From Thraustochytrium sp. TN22 (lineage: Eukaryota > Sar > Bigyra > Thraustochytrida > Thraustochytriidae), in contig JABLUY010000178.1 of assembly GCA_013306675.1 (NCBI GenBank), forward strand, positions 17,866-81,865: a stretch of DNA of 64,000 nt, given 5' to 3'. The translations under genes were made by a program, and so were the position numbers. Numbering within the stretch: the first letter of the stretch is position 1; each line of letters starts with the position of its first letter. Below the pieces are notes generated by a model, which made no database searches, had not been told where the DNA came from, and saw only the letters and a list, made by a program, of their open reading frames with translations. Shown in pieces: positions 38,246 through 48,632 of the stretch.

Positions 38246-38795
38246 GCTGCCGGCGAGCTCCCTCGCTCCCTGCTCGCTCGCCGCCGCCGCTGCTGCGAGC
38301 CCTGCGCGGGCGCGCTTGGGGCGGGGCGCGGCTGCGCGCGGAGGCGGCCTGCGCGCGTGCGTGCCTAGCGCGAGCGAGCCGGCGTGCGCGCGGGCGTGCG
38401 TGCGGGCGGGCAGGCAGTCTGTCGCGGCGGCGGCCTCGTGGCCGCGGCGCCGCGCCGCTGCAGCGCGCGGCGCCTTACCGCGGCGCCTGCTCGCGCCGGT
38501 CCCCGCGCGCGGCGCCGCTGCTCGGCGCGCCTGGCCGCGCGCCGCGGGCGCCTTAAGCGCCGCAACGTAGACTCGTGTCGACGCCAGGAGACTTCGGCGC
38601 ACGCCGCGGCGAGGGCGCCGGCGCGAAGGCGGAGAAGGGGGAGAAGGAGGCGGAGCAGAGGGAGGAGGAGGCGGCGAAGAACGGCGAGAGGGAGGAGGCC
38701 GCGGCAGAACCGGAACGAGCGGGCGCGAGGCGAGGCGAGGCGAGGCGGGCGCAAGGCGAGGCGAGGCGGGGCGGGGCGAGGCGAGGCGAGGCGCG
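38246..38795. repeat. Divergent leader region with (GGCGA)n tract
   Basis: 550 bp between the NDUFB2-like gene and ATG3. Strongly GC-rich low complexity, ending in a (CGAGG)n pentamer tract at about 38726-38793 that runs up to the ATG3 start codon. The same pentamer recurs at 1047-1114 and 15317-15335. Long frames here are repeat artefacts. Confidence 0.7.
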
Positions 38796-39740
38796 ATGAG
38801 CCTGCTGCATAAGCTGCACAATGTGGCGCACGCGGTGGGCGAGTACGTGACGCCGGTGCTGCAGGACTCGGCGTTTGAGGAGCGGGGCGTGCTGACGCCG
38901 GAGGAGTTCGTGCGCGCGGGCGACCAGCTGGTGCGCACGTGCCCGACGTGGCAGTGGGCGGCCGGCGACCCGAGCAAGAGGCGCGCGTTCCTGCCGGAGG
39001 ACAAGCAGTTCCTCATCACGCGCGGCGCCGCGTGCGAGTGCCGCGTGCGCGACCTGGAGGCAACGTACAACGCGGAGCTCGAGGTGGAGGGCGTGGACGG
39101 CGAGGACGACTCGTGGCTCGCGACGCACAACAACCAGCCGGCGCGCGCCGAAAAGGCAGAGGAACCGCTGGATCTCCGGGCCGTCGCAGACGCCGTGCCA
39201 GAGCCTGCGCCTGCGCCTGCGCCCAAGGAGGCGCCCAAGGAGGCCGCGGCAGAAAATGAGGACGGCTTCATCGATCTGGACGACTTTGTCGAGGAGGGCC
39301 TGGACACAGACCAGCAGGCGAAACAGGGCCACGGCACAGACGCGCAGCAGGATCAGGAGGACGGCGTGGTGAAGATGCGCACCTACGACCTCAGCATCAC
39401 GTACGACAAGTACTACCAGACGCCGCGCGTGTGGCTGCACGGCTACGACGAGCAGCAGCAGCCGCTCTCGGGCGAGGCGGTCATGGAGGACATCATGCAG
39501 GACTACGCCAACAAGACCGTCACCATCGAGCCGCACCCGCAGCTAGCTGGCGGCGTGCGCTACGCGTCGATCCATCCGTGCAAGCACGCAGACGTCATGA
39601 AGAAGATTGTCGCGCAGCTCAACGAGGGCGGCAAGAAGGCGGACCCAAGTCAGTACCTCTTCATCTTTCTCAAGTTCATCCAGTCCGTTATCCCCACCAT
39701 CAACTACGACAACACCATCGAGGTTGCTGCGGCCATGTAA
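38796..39740 (+). CDS. ATG3: Autophagy E2-like conjugating enzyme ATG3
   Basis: 314 residues from ATG 38796. ATG3 transfers ATG8 to phosphatidylethanolamine during autophagosome formation. The N-terminal amphipathic helix region (LLHKLHNVAHAVGEYVTPV) fits the membrane-curvature-sensing start of the family. Then LTPEEFVRAGDQLVRTCPTWQWAAGD and KQFLITRGAACECR follow the conserved E2 core. A flexible acidic segment (about 125-190) corresponds to the ATG7/ATG8-binding insert. YDLSITYDKYYQTPRVWL and the active-site Cys262 in IHPCKHADVM are diagnostic. The C-terminal QYLFIFLKFIQSVIPTINYD is complete. Length matches the family (about 310). Confidence 0.96.
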   Translation: MSLLHKLHNVAHAVGEYVTPVLQDSAFEERGVLTPEEFVRAGDQLVRTCPTWQWAAGDPSKRRAFLPEDKQFLITRGAACECRVRDLEATYNAELEVEGVDGEDDSWLATHNNQPARAEKAEEPLDLRAVADAVPEPAPAPAPKEAPKEAAAENEDGFIDLDDFVEEGLDTDQQAKQGHGTDAQQDQEDGVVKMRTYDLSITYDKYYQTPRVWLHGYDEQQQPLSGEAVMEDIMQDYANKTVTIEPHPQLAGGVRYASIHPCKHADVMKKIVAQLNEGGKKADPSQYLFIFLKFIQSVIPTINYDNTIEVAAAM

Positions 39741-39783
39741 GAACCACGAGTGAGCAAGAGGGCCAGCGCAACGGGCAACAACC

Positions 39784-40007
39784 AAGCGAGACCAGCGACC
39801 GACGCGGCAACTCCCAAGCGAGACCAGCGGCCGACGCGGCAGGTACTAAGCGAGACCTGCGACCGACGCGGCGGGTACCAAGCGAGACCAGCGACCGACG
39901 CGGCAGGTACTAAGCGAGACCTGCGACCGACGCGGTGGCTACCAAGCGAGACCAGCGACCGACGCGGCGGGTACCAAGCGAGACCAGCGACCGACGCGGC
40001 AACAAGC
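39784..40007 (+). repeat. 32-bp minisatellite, seven units
   Basis: Seven tandem copies of a 32-bp unit beginning AAGCGAGACC with starts at 39784, 39816, 39848, 39880, 39912, 39944 and 39976. Units differ by a few substitutions, with A/T alternation after GAGACC. It begins 44 bp after the ATG3 stop codon. Because 32 is not a multiple of three, the frames through it cycle and are not coding. Confidence 0.95.
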
Positions 40008-40191
40008 TTTACCTTTGATGGCGTTCACTTTTCAGTAAATGCGATGGAAGCTCTGTACACAATGCAGGCGGTATGATTGCAACTTGTAAGTTACCACCCA
40101 CTGGCTGATCAAGAGAAGATCTGAAGCGCCCAGCAGACATGACGAAAGAGGAAGCCGCGCTCCTCATTCACAGTCAGAATCTCGACATACA

Positions 40192-40215
40192 CTAGCTAGC
40201 TAGCTAGCTAGCTAG
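40192..40215 (+). repeat. (CTAG)6 tetranucleotide tract
   Basis: Perfect CTAG tandem repeat, self-complementary. Shorter CTAG/TAGC clusters occur at gene boundaries elsewhere: about 1457-1475, 5055-5075, 20056-20063, 28366-28376, 29735-29750 and 62041-62052. Confidence 0.95.
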
Positions 40216-40726
40216 GCTAGAGGCTACCTGGCCCGAGCCCTGAGCTTGAACGCGCTTACGATCCGGAGGTGGCGACGCCGGCGTGAGTGGGCCACGAAAG
40301 ACGCCGCGATCAGAGACTAGGGTGCGTTGAACAGCAAAGAAGGAAGGAGCACAAAACATAGATGGCCACCCTGCTGCGCCAGAAACTGGGACACTGCTAC
40401 AAATGCATTGCTCCTGGACGTTGGTGAAGTGCAGCACTTCAGCGCCGCTTCTTGGACCTTCGTTGTCGTGTTCGTCGTGTTCGTGGTTGACGACGAGAAG
40501 GCCAGCAGCCCCAGCGGCAGCTGCAACTTCGACAGAGTTGCAACCGGAAGCGAGCGCGAAGGCCACTGGGCCGGAGGGAGGCGGTGACGTGGGAAGCGAC
40601 AAGTCCAGCGCTGTGCACGAGGCGCACTCAATCGTCGCGATGAACGTTGTATCAGTTAGCTGGAGGAAGACAACGGCGGCGAGGAGAGTAAAGCGGATGA
40701 GCTGGACGAAAGAAGAAGGACGCCAA

Positions 40727-40788
40727 TGACCGCAGCAGTCGCGGCCGACGCCATCTGCTTAGCAGCGAGACCGCGACTGCTGCGGTCA
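40727..40788. other. Perfect 18-bp inverted repeat (hairpin)
   Basis: Left arm 40727-40744 (TGACCGCAGCAGTCGCGG) and right arm 40771-40788 are exact reverse complements, separated by 26 nt. The stem is GC-rich and would form a stable hairpin in RNA or cruciform in DNA. It lies in an otherwise gene-poor area. Nature unknown. Confidence 0.85.
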
Positions 40789-42312
40789 CGGCCAGCGTCG
40801 CTTCGCAGCTTGTTGAGGGACGGTGTACAACAGGGTCCGAGTCAGGATGGGGAATCACTCTGAGCGAGGACTGGATGCCCGGCCAGCCCTCAAAGGGGCG
40901 TCTGGCAACGCACCGGCCAGCACCGAGGGATCCTATCGGAGGTACATTCGGCCAACTCTATTGCACGTGCGGCGGTCGCCTGTCGCGCTCATGATGCCGC
41001 TGGTCTGCCTGTCCATGCTCTATGTCGCTACAAGACATGAGATGTGGTCGCTGAAGGCTTCGCGGTCCGCGCTGGTACGAGCGGGCGCATGAGCCTATTG
41101 GTCGCCGACAATTGCCGGGGTCTTGGCGCCTTTCGCTACTGTGAACTTGCCGCTCTTGGCGCTCGGGCGTGCCTGCTAGGCTGGTGCGCGGGCGGGTCCT
41201 TCTTCGACAACATCGCGAGCGCGTCTGGCGAGGCGTGGGACTGGCGCCGTGTTGCTCATGGTTTCGGCTTTTTCGCTCGCGCAGGGCTTACAGAACGTGC
41301 ACGGCACGAAGTTGGTCAACTCTGCCTTTTCGCAGGCGCTGCGGCCTGGACCCTTTGCAGCAAGTCAAGCCCGAGCCTCGGCGCCTTCACGAACACGAGG
41401 CGAGCTCACCGCGCTTCTGCTCGAAGGACGCGACGAAAACACCGCAAACCTCGCGAGCGCGCGCTCTCACCGAGGTCATGGATGCTGCCGGTGATCGCGG
41501 AAACCGTGGAGGCGCGGGATGAATGCGAGCATCGTCGGTATGACGTTCCGCTTCGGCTTGTTGCCGTCCGCGGACTCCAGCTGCGCCTGTTGCGAGCCGA
41601 GCCCGCCTGTGCGCATCCCGTTTAAGGTGGCGTCGCTCGTCCCGGTCCAAAGGCCACGTTTCCCAAGTTCTTCGCCCGCGCCCGCCGTGGGATCTGAGTG
41701 CAAGGGCGCTCACCGTTCAATGCCGCATGGAGTTCTACGCGCGGTCCCTGCTCTTGAGTGTGACCGCAACCTGGACTTGTTTTGAAAGCTGCTCGTGCTC
41801 CTGCCGGCCGCGGGCGGCGGCCTGGACATGAAGAGGACATTCATCGCAAGAGTTTCCAATCGTGTTCATTCGAACTTGTCTGGAAGCTGCGGTTTCCTTG
41901 TCGATGCGGACGGCACGTGCAATTGTGCAGGCTGTTCAGGCAACCGCCAGCATGGCATCGAGTACATGGAAATGCACTGCCGCTCGACAGCCGTGGTGTC
42001 CATGTCGAGCAGGCCCTTGAGCTTGACCCTCCGCCAGCGAGCGTGCCAACCAACGGGAATCTCCAACTGGTTGCGCGCTGGTTGGCTGGCTGGCTGGCCT
42101 CCGGCACCTGCGTTCTCCGGCTGGTTAGCAAGGTTCAAAGCACAAGCACAAGTCAAGCTCGACGGGCCTCCGGCACCTTTGTTCTCCGTCTGGGTCAGCA
42201 AGCACGCACGCAGCTCGACTACAAGGTTCAAACAACAAGCCAAGCTCAACACTTATCAGTCATGACATGAACACGATTGGAAGATCTTGCGATGATAATT
42301 CTACGACGCTTC

Positions 42313-43365
42313 TTAAAGCAGGCACGAAGACTGAAAGATCATCGACGTCACAACCCACGGCTCCATGTTGGAGGCCGGGCGGCGGTCCTCAAAGTAGCCG
42401 TAGCCGTCCTCCTTGGTCTGGTTGCCGACACGGACCGAGGCGCCGCGGTTGGCAATGCCCCAGGAGAACTCCTCCATGGAGGCAGTCTCATGGCGGCCGG
42501 TCAGGCGCTTCTCGTTGCCCTCACCGTAGGCCAGGATGTGCTCGGCGTGGCGCTTGCCGAGCTTCTCAATGGCCGGGATGATGTAGTTCTCAAGGCCGTC
42601 CGGCTCCTCGCGCATCTGCTTGGTGGAGAAGTTGGTGTGGCAGCCGGCACCGTTCCAGTCGCCCGGGACGGGCTTGGGGTCGAAGCTGGGGATGACACCG
42701 TAGCCCTCGCACACGCGGAGGAGGATGTAGCGGGACATGTGGTGGTGGTCACCGGCGTCAATGCCGACGCAGGGGCCAACCTGGTACTCCCACTGGCCGG
42801 GCATGACCTCGGCGTTGATGCCCGAGATGTTGATGCCGGCGACGAGGCACTTGGCGAGGTGCTCCTCGACGATCTCGCGGCCGAAGGCGACGTCGGCACC
42901 AGCGGCGCAGTAGTACGGGCCCTGGGGGCCGGGGTAGCCGAGCTGGACGGTGGGGCCGCCGAACGCGCGCGCCTTGGACTTGGGCCAGCCGAGCGGGGTG
43001 CCGTCCTTGAACATGGTGTACTCCTGCTCAATGCCGAACCACGGCTCGAGCTCCGGGGCCTGGTCGAAGATCTCCTTGGCCGGGGCGCGGTGGTTGGTGG
43101 GGATGGGCTCGCCCTGCGGGGTGTACGTGTCGCAGAGGACGAGGACGTTGTTGCCGCCGCGGAAGGGGTCCGGGAAGACGGCCTGGGGCTGGAGGATGAC
43201 CTCGGAGTCGTGGCCGGGGGCCTGGCCGGTGGACGAGCCGTCGTAGTTCCACTGCGACAGGTCGCCGAGCTTGACCGACTTCTTGTTGAACATCACCTTG
43301 GTCTTGCAGCGGTAGCCGCCGGCGGCGTCCAGCCACACATACTCGGCGAGCACGTAGTCGGGCAT
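42313..43365 (-). CDS. Glutamine synthetase type II (copy 1)
   Basis: 350 residues from ATG 43365 ([13 protein letters not shown]). Makes glutamine from glutamate, ammonia and ATP, the main entry of ammonium into amino acids. Type II (eukaryotic) signature: [11 protein letters not shown] near the N-terminus, then [29 protein letters not shown], the ATP-site motif [17 protein letters not shown], and [10 protein letters not shown] / [10 protein letters not shown] at the C-terminus. All active-site segments are intact. No transit peptide from this ATG; the upstream in-frame extension is not conserved. A paralogue is transcribed in the opposite direction from 45581, with 2.2 kb between the two starts. 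Copy 1 lacks the C-terminal extension of copy 2. Confidence 0.96.
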   Translation of the reverse strand: MPDYVLAEYVWLDAAGGYRCKTKVMFNKKSVKLGDLSQWNYDGSSTGQAPGHDSEVILQPQAVFPDPFRGGNNVLVLCDTYTPQGEPIPTNHRAPAKEIFDQAPELEPWFGIEQEYTMFKDGTPLGWPKSKARAFGGPTVQLGYPGPQGPYYCAAGADVAFGREIVEEHLAKCLVAGINISGINAEVMPGQWEYQVGPCVGIDAGDHHHMSRYILLRVCEGYGVIPSFDPKPVPGDWNGAGCHTNFSTKQMREEPDGLENYIIPAIEKLGKRHAEHILAYGEGNEKRLTGRHETASMEEFSWGIANRGASVRVGNQTKEDGYGYFEDRRPASNMEPWVVTSMIFQSSCLL

Positions 43366-45580
43366 CTTGTTGCTTGGTGGAGAAGAGGTTGCTGTTCGGG
43401 AGCTCGCTCTTGCTTGCAGGTCTGCTGCGATCGATCCTTGGCTGCAGCAGCTCGCGCCATCGCGGCACAAAGCCCCGAACGCTGCGGCGCCCAGTGGGCG
43501 AGTTTCGCCGAGGGGAGGCTCCACTGGCGCCATCTTTTTCCTGCGACCCCCCTCCCGCTCCACTGGCCCGGGGCCGCCCTCTGCTCGTGCCCGCAGCCGC
43601 CCCCCGTGGGGGGGATTTCGGCACGTGTGCTCCGCCCCGCCCACTGGGTGGGAAAGGACGCCTCCCGGGGCCGCGCGTCATGTTGTCCTAGTGCGTGCAC
43701 TACGTGACTCTTACCTTGCGGGAGTCTCCCGTAGCTCGTCAGGCCCGAGGAAACGCCGACAAAAAATGGAAAAAGAAAAGAACAAGAGTGCCGAAGCAGC
43801 GCAGGTTGGCTCAGTATGACTGGCTGCTGCCTCGTGCCAAGTCCAGGCGAGGCAAGGCAAGGCAGGCCAGCCACCGCGCGCCGGCACAAGCATGGCAAGT
43901 CGCGCTTGCGGCGCTGGCTGGCGTGTGCGAGCGGATGGTTGCTGGCAGCCCGACGCCGTCTCTGACTCACACTGCCAGCGCGGCACTGCACGGCGTGGCT
44001 GCGTGCGCGCGTGCACACCGACCGCGCGCCGCGAGCGCCGCGAGCAGCCGCGAGCAGCCGCCCTGGCCCAGTCGCGCCCAGTCGCCAGTGATGGGATGGC
44101 AGGCGGGCAGGCAGGCAGGCAGGCAGGCAGGAGGCCGCAGCCACCCAGCCAGTGGATAGCCAGCAGCCAGCCAGCCAGCCAGCGGCGGCGGCCGGGCGGC
44201 CCGGCGGCCGGCCGGGGAGCGAGCCGAGCGAGTCGCGGGGGCTGGAGGCGGGGCGAGGCGAGGCGGGGCTAGGCAGAGCCGCGCGCGCAGCGCGCGCGCA
44301 GCTGCGCGCGCGCGCGAGCCAGAGGGGCTGCAGTGCGAGCCGGAGCCTCGTGCCTGCTCGGAGCCCAAGTAAGCAAGTGACAAGAGCAAAAGTGCCAACC
44401 GATCCAGTCAAGCTGTGTTTTCCAGGCTGTGCCTTGTGCGGCTTGTGCACAACCAGCTTGTGCAGCCATGGCAGGTGGAGCTGTGCTCTTGTGCTTCAAG
44501 TTTGTGTGCACGCACGCGCGGCGCAGCGCAGCGCAGCACAGCACAGCACCGCATCGGCCACGCCCTCGGCATCGCACTGCACGCGTGCTTGCTCGCTCGT
44601 GATCGCTCGCGATGGATGGTGATGGCTCCGAGGCCGAGTCCGAGTCCCGGCCTGCCTGCCGTGACTGGCTGCGCAGGTGCGTGGCTCGTGATGCCTGCCT
44701 TTTGGCGCAGATCCAGCCCGGCCGGCGCGGCCACGGCTGTGAGCGAGTCCAGGCCGCAAGAATCACTGCACACACGCTGCCTGGACTGCCTGCCAGTGCC
44801 TGCTTGAGGCGCGGAGACGCTGGGACTGAGTCTTGCTTGTGCACGCGCGTGCCTGCCTGGCCGCGAGAGCGAGAGAGAGTGAGTGGAGGCGCGGCGGGCC
44901 GCTCAGCGCACAGCAAAGCAGAGCAAAGCAAAGCGTAAGAATCAACGCGAGGCCTGCAGTGGCAGCGCAAAGCACAGCAAAGCACAGCGCCAGTGACTCC
45001 GTGGAGTCCGTGCGACAGGCTGGCTGGCTGGCTGGCCGCAAGACTCAGCACTCCACCGCACTGCGCTGCACCGCGCTGCTCGCCATCGCCGCGCGCGCCC
45101 TCCGCTAGCGGCGCCCTGGCAGCGGGAACGCTACGGCGCCGCCCGGGCGGCTCCCACGTGGGCGGGAAAACTGCTCGCACCCGTTTCCCGGAGGAGACGC
45201 CCGCTCGGCGTCCCGGCCCGTGCTGCGGACCAAAGATTGCCGGCGGAGGCGCCCTGCTTGCTCCCCGTGCTGCGCGGCCGCCGTGCTCGCCGCGCTTCTT
45301 TCTACCAGGGCCAGTCAGGCCCGGCGCCTGTGCACTGCTCGCCCGCCCGCGCCAGCTGTCTGCTCGCGCGCGCGAGGTCTGCACACCTCTCCTCTCACCC
45401 ATCCTCCTCTGGCGCCTCAGCTCCAGCTCAGCAGGCGGCGGCATCCCCGTAATTGGCTTGGCGCGGCGTCGCGGCCATCGGTCCGGCGGTGGCGGACGTC
45501 CAGCGCGAGCACGAGCAGCTCGGCGTCGCGCAGCTCTGCAGCAGCAGCAGCAGCAGCAGCAGCACAGGAGCCAAGCGAAG
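43366..45580. promoter_or_regulatory. 2.2-kb intergenic region between divergent glutamine synthetase genes
   Basis: Must carry the promoters of both GS paralogues. It contains a (GGCA)n tract at about 44100-44132, a CCAGC tract at about 44155-44185, alternating GCGC sequence at about 44278-44316, repeated GCAGCGCAGCACAGC / GCAAAGC words at about 44520-44560 and 44920-44990, and a (GCA)n run at about 45536-45563 just 5' of copy 2. No domain-bearing frame is found; open frames are low complexity. Confidence 0.55.
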
Positions 45581-46717
45581 ATGACGGTCATCGCGGAGTA
45601 CGTGTGGATTGACGCCGAGGGCGGCCTGCGCTCCAAGTCGCGGGTCATCTACAAGAAGGACTCGGTCAAGCTCAAGGACCTGCCGAGGTGGAACTACGAC
45701 GGCTCGTCCACCGGCCAGGCCCCCGGCGATGACTCCGAGGTGATCCTCTACCCGTGCGCCGTCTACCTGGACCCCTTCCGCGGCGGCAACAACGTGCTCG
45801 TCATGTGCGACACGTACACGCCGCAGGGCGAGCCCATCCCCACCAACACCCGCTACGGCGCCAACCTCATCCTCGAGGCCGGCAAGAAGGAGATCCCGTG
45901 GTTCGGCATTGAGCAGGAGTACACCATGTTCAAGGACGGCGCTCCGCTCGGCTGGCCCTCGTCCAAGGCCCGCGCCTTTGGCGGGCCCACCCACACGCTC
46001 GGCTACCCGGGCCCGCAGGGCCCGTACTACTGCGCCGCCGGCGCCGACGTCTCTTTCGGCCGCGAGATCGTCGAGGAGCACCTCGCCAAGTGCATCTACG
46101 CCGGCCTCAAGGTCTCCGGCATCAACGCCGAGGTCATGCCTGGCCAGTGGGAGTTCCAGGTCGGCCCCTGCATCGGCATCGAGGCCGGCGACATGCTCTG
46201 GATGGCCCGCTACATCCTCAACCGCATCGCCGAGAACTACGGCGTCGTCGCCTCCCTCGCGCCCAAGCCCGTTCCCGGTGACTGGAACGGTGCCGGCTGC
46301 CACACCAACTTTTCCACCAAGAAGATGCGCGAGTCCAAGGGCGCTCTCGACAAGGTCATTATCCCCGCCATTGAGCGTCTCGCCAAGAAGCACGCCGAGC
46401 ATATTGAGGTCTATGGCGTCGGCAACGAGGAGCGCCTCACCGGCGCCCACGAGACCGCTTCCATCGACGAGTTCTCCTGGGGCATTGCCAACCGTGGCGC
46501 CTCTGTTCGCGTCGGCAACGAGACTGCCAAGGCTGGCCGCGGCTACTTTGAGGACCGCCGCCCTGCCAGCAACATGGACCCCTACCTCGTCACCGGCAAG
46601 CTCTTCCACACGGCTGTTCTCGATGCCCCCACGCGCTCCTCCTTTCTCGGTTTTACCGTCACCAAGGGCCCGCGCAAGTCTCTGTCCAAGCTTGGTTCGG
46701 CCCTTCTGCGCCGCTAG
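45581..46717 (+). CDS. Glutamine synthetase type II (copy 2)
   Basis: 378 residues from ATG 45581 ([15 protein letters not shown]). Same family and motifs as copy 1: [67 protein letters not shown]. It differs by a C-terminal extension of about 30 residues rich in Ser/Lys/Leu (after [11 protein letters not shown]), absent from copy 1. The two start regions are in mirror orientation, so the pair probably arose by inverted duplication and shares upstream DNA. Different isoforms could serve nitrate assimilation versus photorespiratory or general ammonium recycling, but nothing here assigns roles. No obvious organelle signal at this start. Confidence 0.96.
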   Translation: MTVIAEYVWIDAEGGLRSKSRVIYKKDSVKLKDLPRWNYDGSSTGQAPGDDSEVILYPCAVYLDPFRGGNNVLVMCDTYTPQGEPIPTNTRYGANLILEAGKKEIPWFGIEQEYTMFKDGAPLGWPSSKARAFGGPTHTLGYPGPQGPYYCAAGADVSFGREIVEEHLAKCIYAGLKVSGINAEVMPGQWEFQVGPCIGIEAGDMLWMARYILNRIAENYGVVASLAPKPVPGDWNGAGCHTNFSTKKMRESKGALDKVIIPAIERLAKKHAEHIEVYGVGNEERLTGAHETASIDEFSWGIANRGASVRVGNETAKAGRGYFEDRRPASNMDPYLVTGKLFHTAVLDAPTRSSFLGFTVTKGPRKSLSKLGSALLRR

Positions 46718-48632
46718 TTTCGTTTCCTTTTACTTACAGAACATCCAGCTTGAACAATGTGTGTCTTTCTGTGTCTGTGTCTTTGTCTCCTCCTTGCGTC
46801 GAGTCGCCAGCGCGCCAACAAAAAGGAGTGCAACCGCCAGCTTGGCTAGCACGCTCAAGGTTTAGCGGGCGCAATCGTTCCCGCATGAGCCAAGGCCGCC
46901 GCGACCACCATCGCTGAAAGCTCATCGGAACGCAAGAGTCTGTCCCACAATAATGGTGTTCCTGCGCCCATGGTCCGGTCCACGCGCGCTTTGCGCACAT
47001 GCCAAAAGCTGGGACCGGGCGAGTGCTCGCCACTCGCCCAGTCTGCAGGTGCGGCCCATACGTCAACTATTTGGAGACGCTGCTTGCGCCTTGCCTGAGA
47101 GGCCAGCTGAAGCATGGGCTGCTAAGGTGCCAGCGCCGCTTGCTGCAGATTTGTCAGCTACTGCAGGAACTCTTGTGCTGCCTGATGCCCGCGCCTTGCG
47201 GAGCCAAACAAGACGGCGCTACGAATGCGTCTCGCTCCCTGTACGAAAATGCGGCGCCCAGGGCTGCTCGCACCCATGTCACTCCCCGCAGGCTGCCTAC
47301 CTGTAACGCCTTGGCGGCCATCACCAAGGGCGCCTCACGACAGAATCGACGATGCCACGCGGTGAGAGCCGCAGCGTGCGCTCTGGCCACGCACGGCGAC
47401 GACCTCGGCTGGATTCTTGATGACCTGCTTCCGGAGCTAGTCTCATCGCCCGGCACGTCATGGTCAGGTTGGCGTGTTCGTCAATGGCCCTACCCGGCCT
47501 CAAAACATTGCTTTCTATTGCCGCGCGCGCAGAGGCCAGCGCCCAAAACGCCAGTTCGTGCAAGGCTCACAGGTGCGTCCGCTCCACCGCGTCGACGAGG
47601 GCCAGAAAGCCTGCGTCCTGCGCACGTACGGCGGCAACGCTCTCGGAACGACAACCGCGCCCTCCCCGTATACGTTCTCCTCGTCCGGTCCCGCGTGAAG
47701 CACCAAGAATACCTCGGTCAGCGGGTCCGGATGGTTGCATATGCCGCCACGTAGTTGGCGTGTCGCGTGCGTGCTCCAGTTCGCCGCTGGGCCAAGGCCC
47801 TTGCGGTGTCCGTACTCGGCCTAGCTAAGCAGCTCGATGACGACGTCATCCGTATGTCCCTCGTCGCCACGTGCAGAACGGTCTTCGCTGCGCAGCCTAA
47901 CGTGCCGCTCGTTGCATGCTTCTTCTTCTATGCCCCGGCCCGGATGGCGAAAAGGTCCGTGTCCTTCCTTTGAAGGCATCCCGCTCGGCGCGGTTCGCAC
48001 GCTCCTCAAGCTTCCCCTTGCGCTGCTGCCGCTGCGCGCAGTGAACGGGAGAGCAGCGTCGCAGGCACTTACAGTTAGTCGTCGGGTCGTCCTCATACTA
48101 GTCCTCGCGCACGTGCCTGCACGCCATGCGCAGCGCCTACGCCAAGGCGCCAGTGTCGCTCGACAGGCCGCTGCGCTGGCCCGCGAAGCCGCGCCGCGCG
48201 CGCCGCCCGCGCGTGCGCGTGTGCCAGGCCACTGCTCTGCCGCCTCATCACAGTCAGCTCGATTGACGAGGCGCTCAGGAGGTTCGACCTGGCGGTGGCA
48301 GACCCGGAACGCGGCAGCCTACGACGCGCGGCGTCGGTCAAGGGTGGCCACGCGCGCTGCTGCCGGCGCCGACTTGCGTCGCTGCGCCGCTGCAGCTGGC
48401 CCGTGACGGCGCTCAACGCGGTGCCAGACTCGCTGCTTCGTGAGCGGCAACACGACGCGCGAGGCTCCCCTCAGGCTGACGGTCTGCTCGCGCGCCAACC
48501 TGCGCTTGCTGGCGCGGCCCACGAGGGCGCTCAGCAACGCGCGAGTCTGCAACGCAGTCGTGATAGATAACGGCCGACGCTGCTGCTAAAGCACTTGGCA
48601 CTCGATCTGGGCTCGGGATCGTCAGATTCATC
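46718..48632. other. Gene-poor stretch upstream of the LRR-Roc-COR-TIR gene
   Basis: About 1.9 kb with no recognised domain. Composition is less repeat-driven than other intergenic DNA. Plus-strand frames at 47474-47698 and 46999-47754 have mixed composition and could be exons or remnants. At about 48275-48330 a plus frame reads WRWQTRNAAAYDARRR, resembling WYASQTRNAAARGARH at about 54510-54560 upstream of the second LRR gene. This suggests a shared 5' portion (exon or old exon) of both LRR genes. Confidence 0.4.

Larger units (their letters stand above)
40008..42312. other. Gene-poor stretch, no confident gene
   Basis: About 2.3 kb. It holds a (CTAG)6 tract at 40192-40215, a perfect inverted repeat at 40727-40788, and an imperfect duplication of about 70 bp at roughly 42095-42250 (GCCTCCGGCACCT... 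copies). Plus-strand frames at 41044-41625 and 41828-42265 have less biased composition than usual shadows. The latter has several cysteines (SCGFLVDADGTCNCAGC) but no recognised family. A small spliced or decayed gene is possible. Confidence 0.45.

Noticed and set aside
42277-43707. 476-codon plus-strand frame antisense to glutamine synthetase copy 1
   Set aside because: Antisense shadow of a well-conserved gene; high-GC codon bias keeps the reverse frame open.
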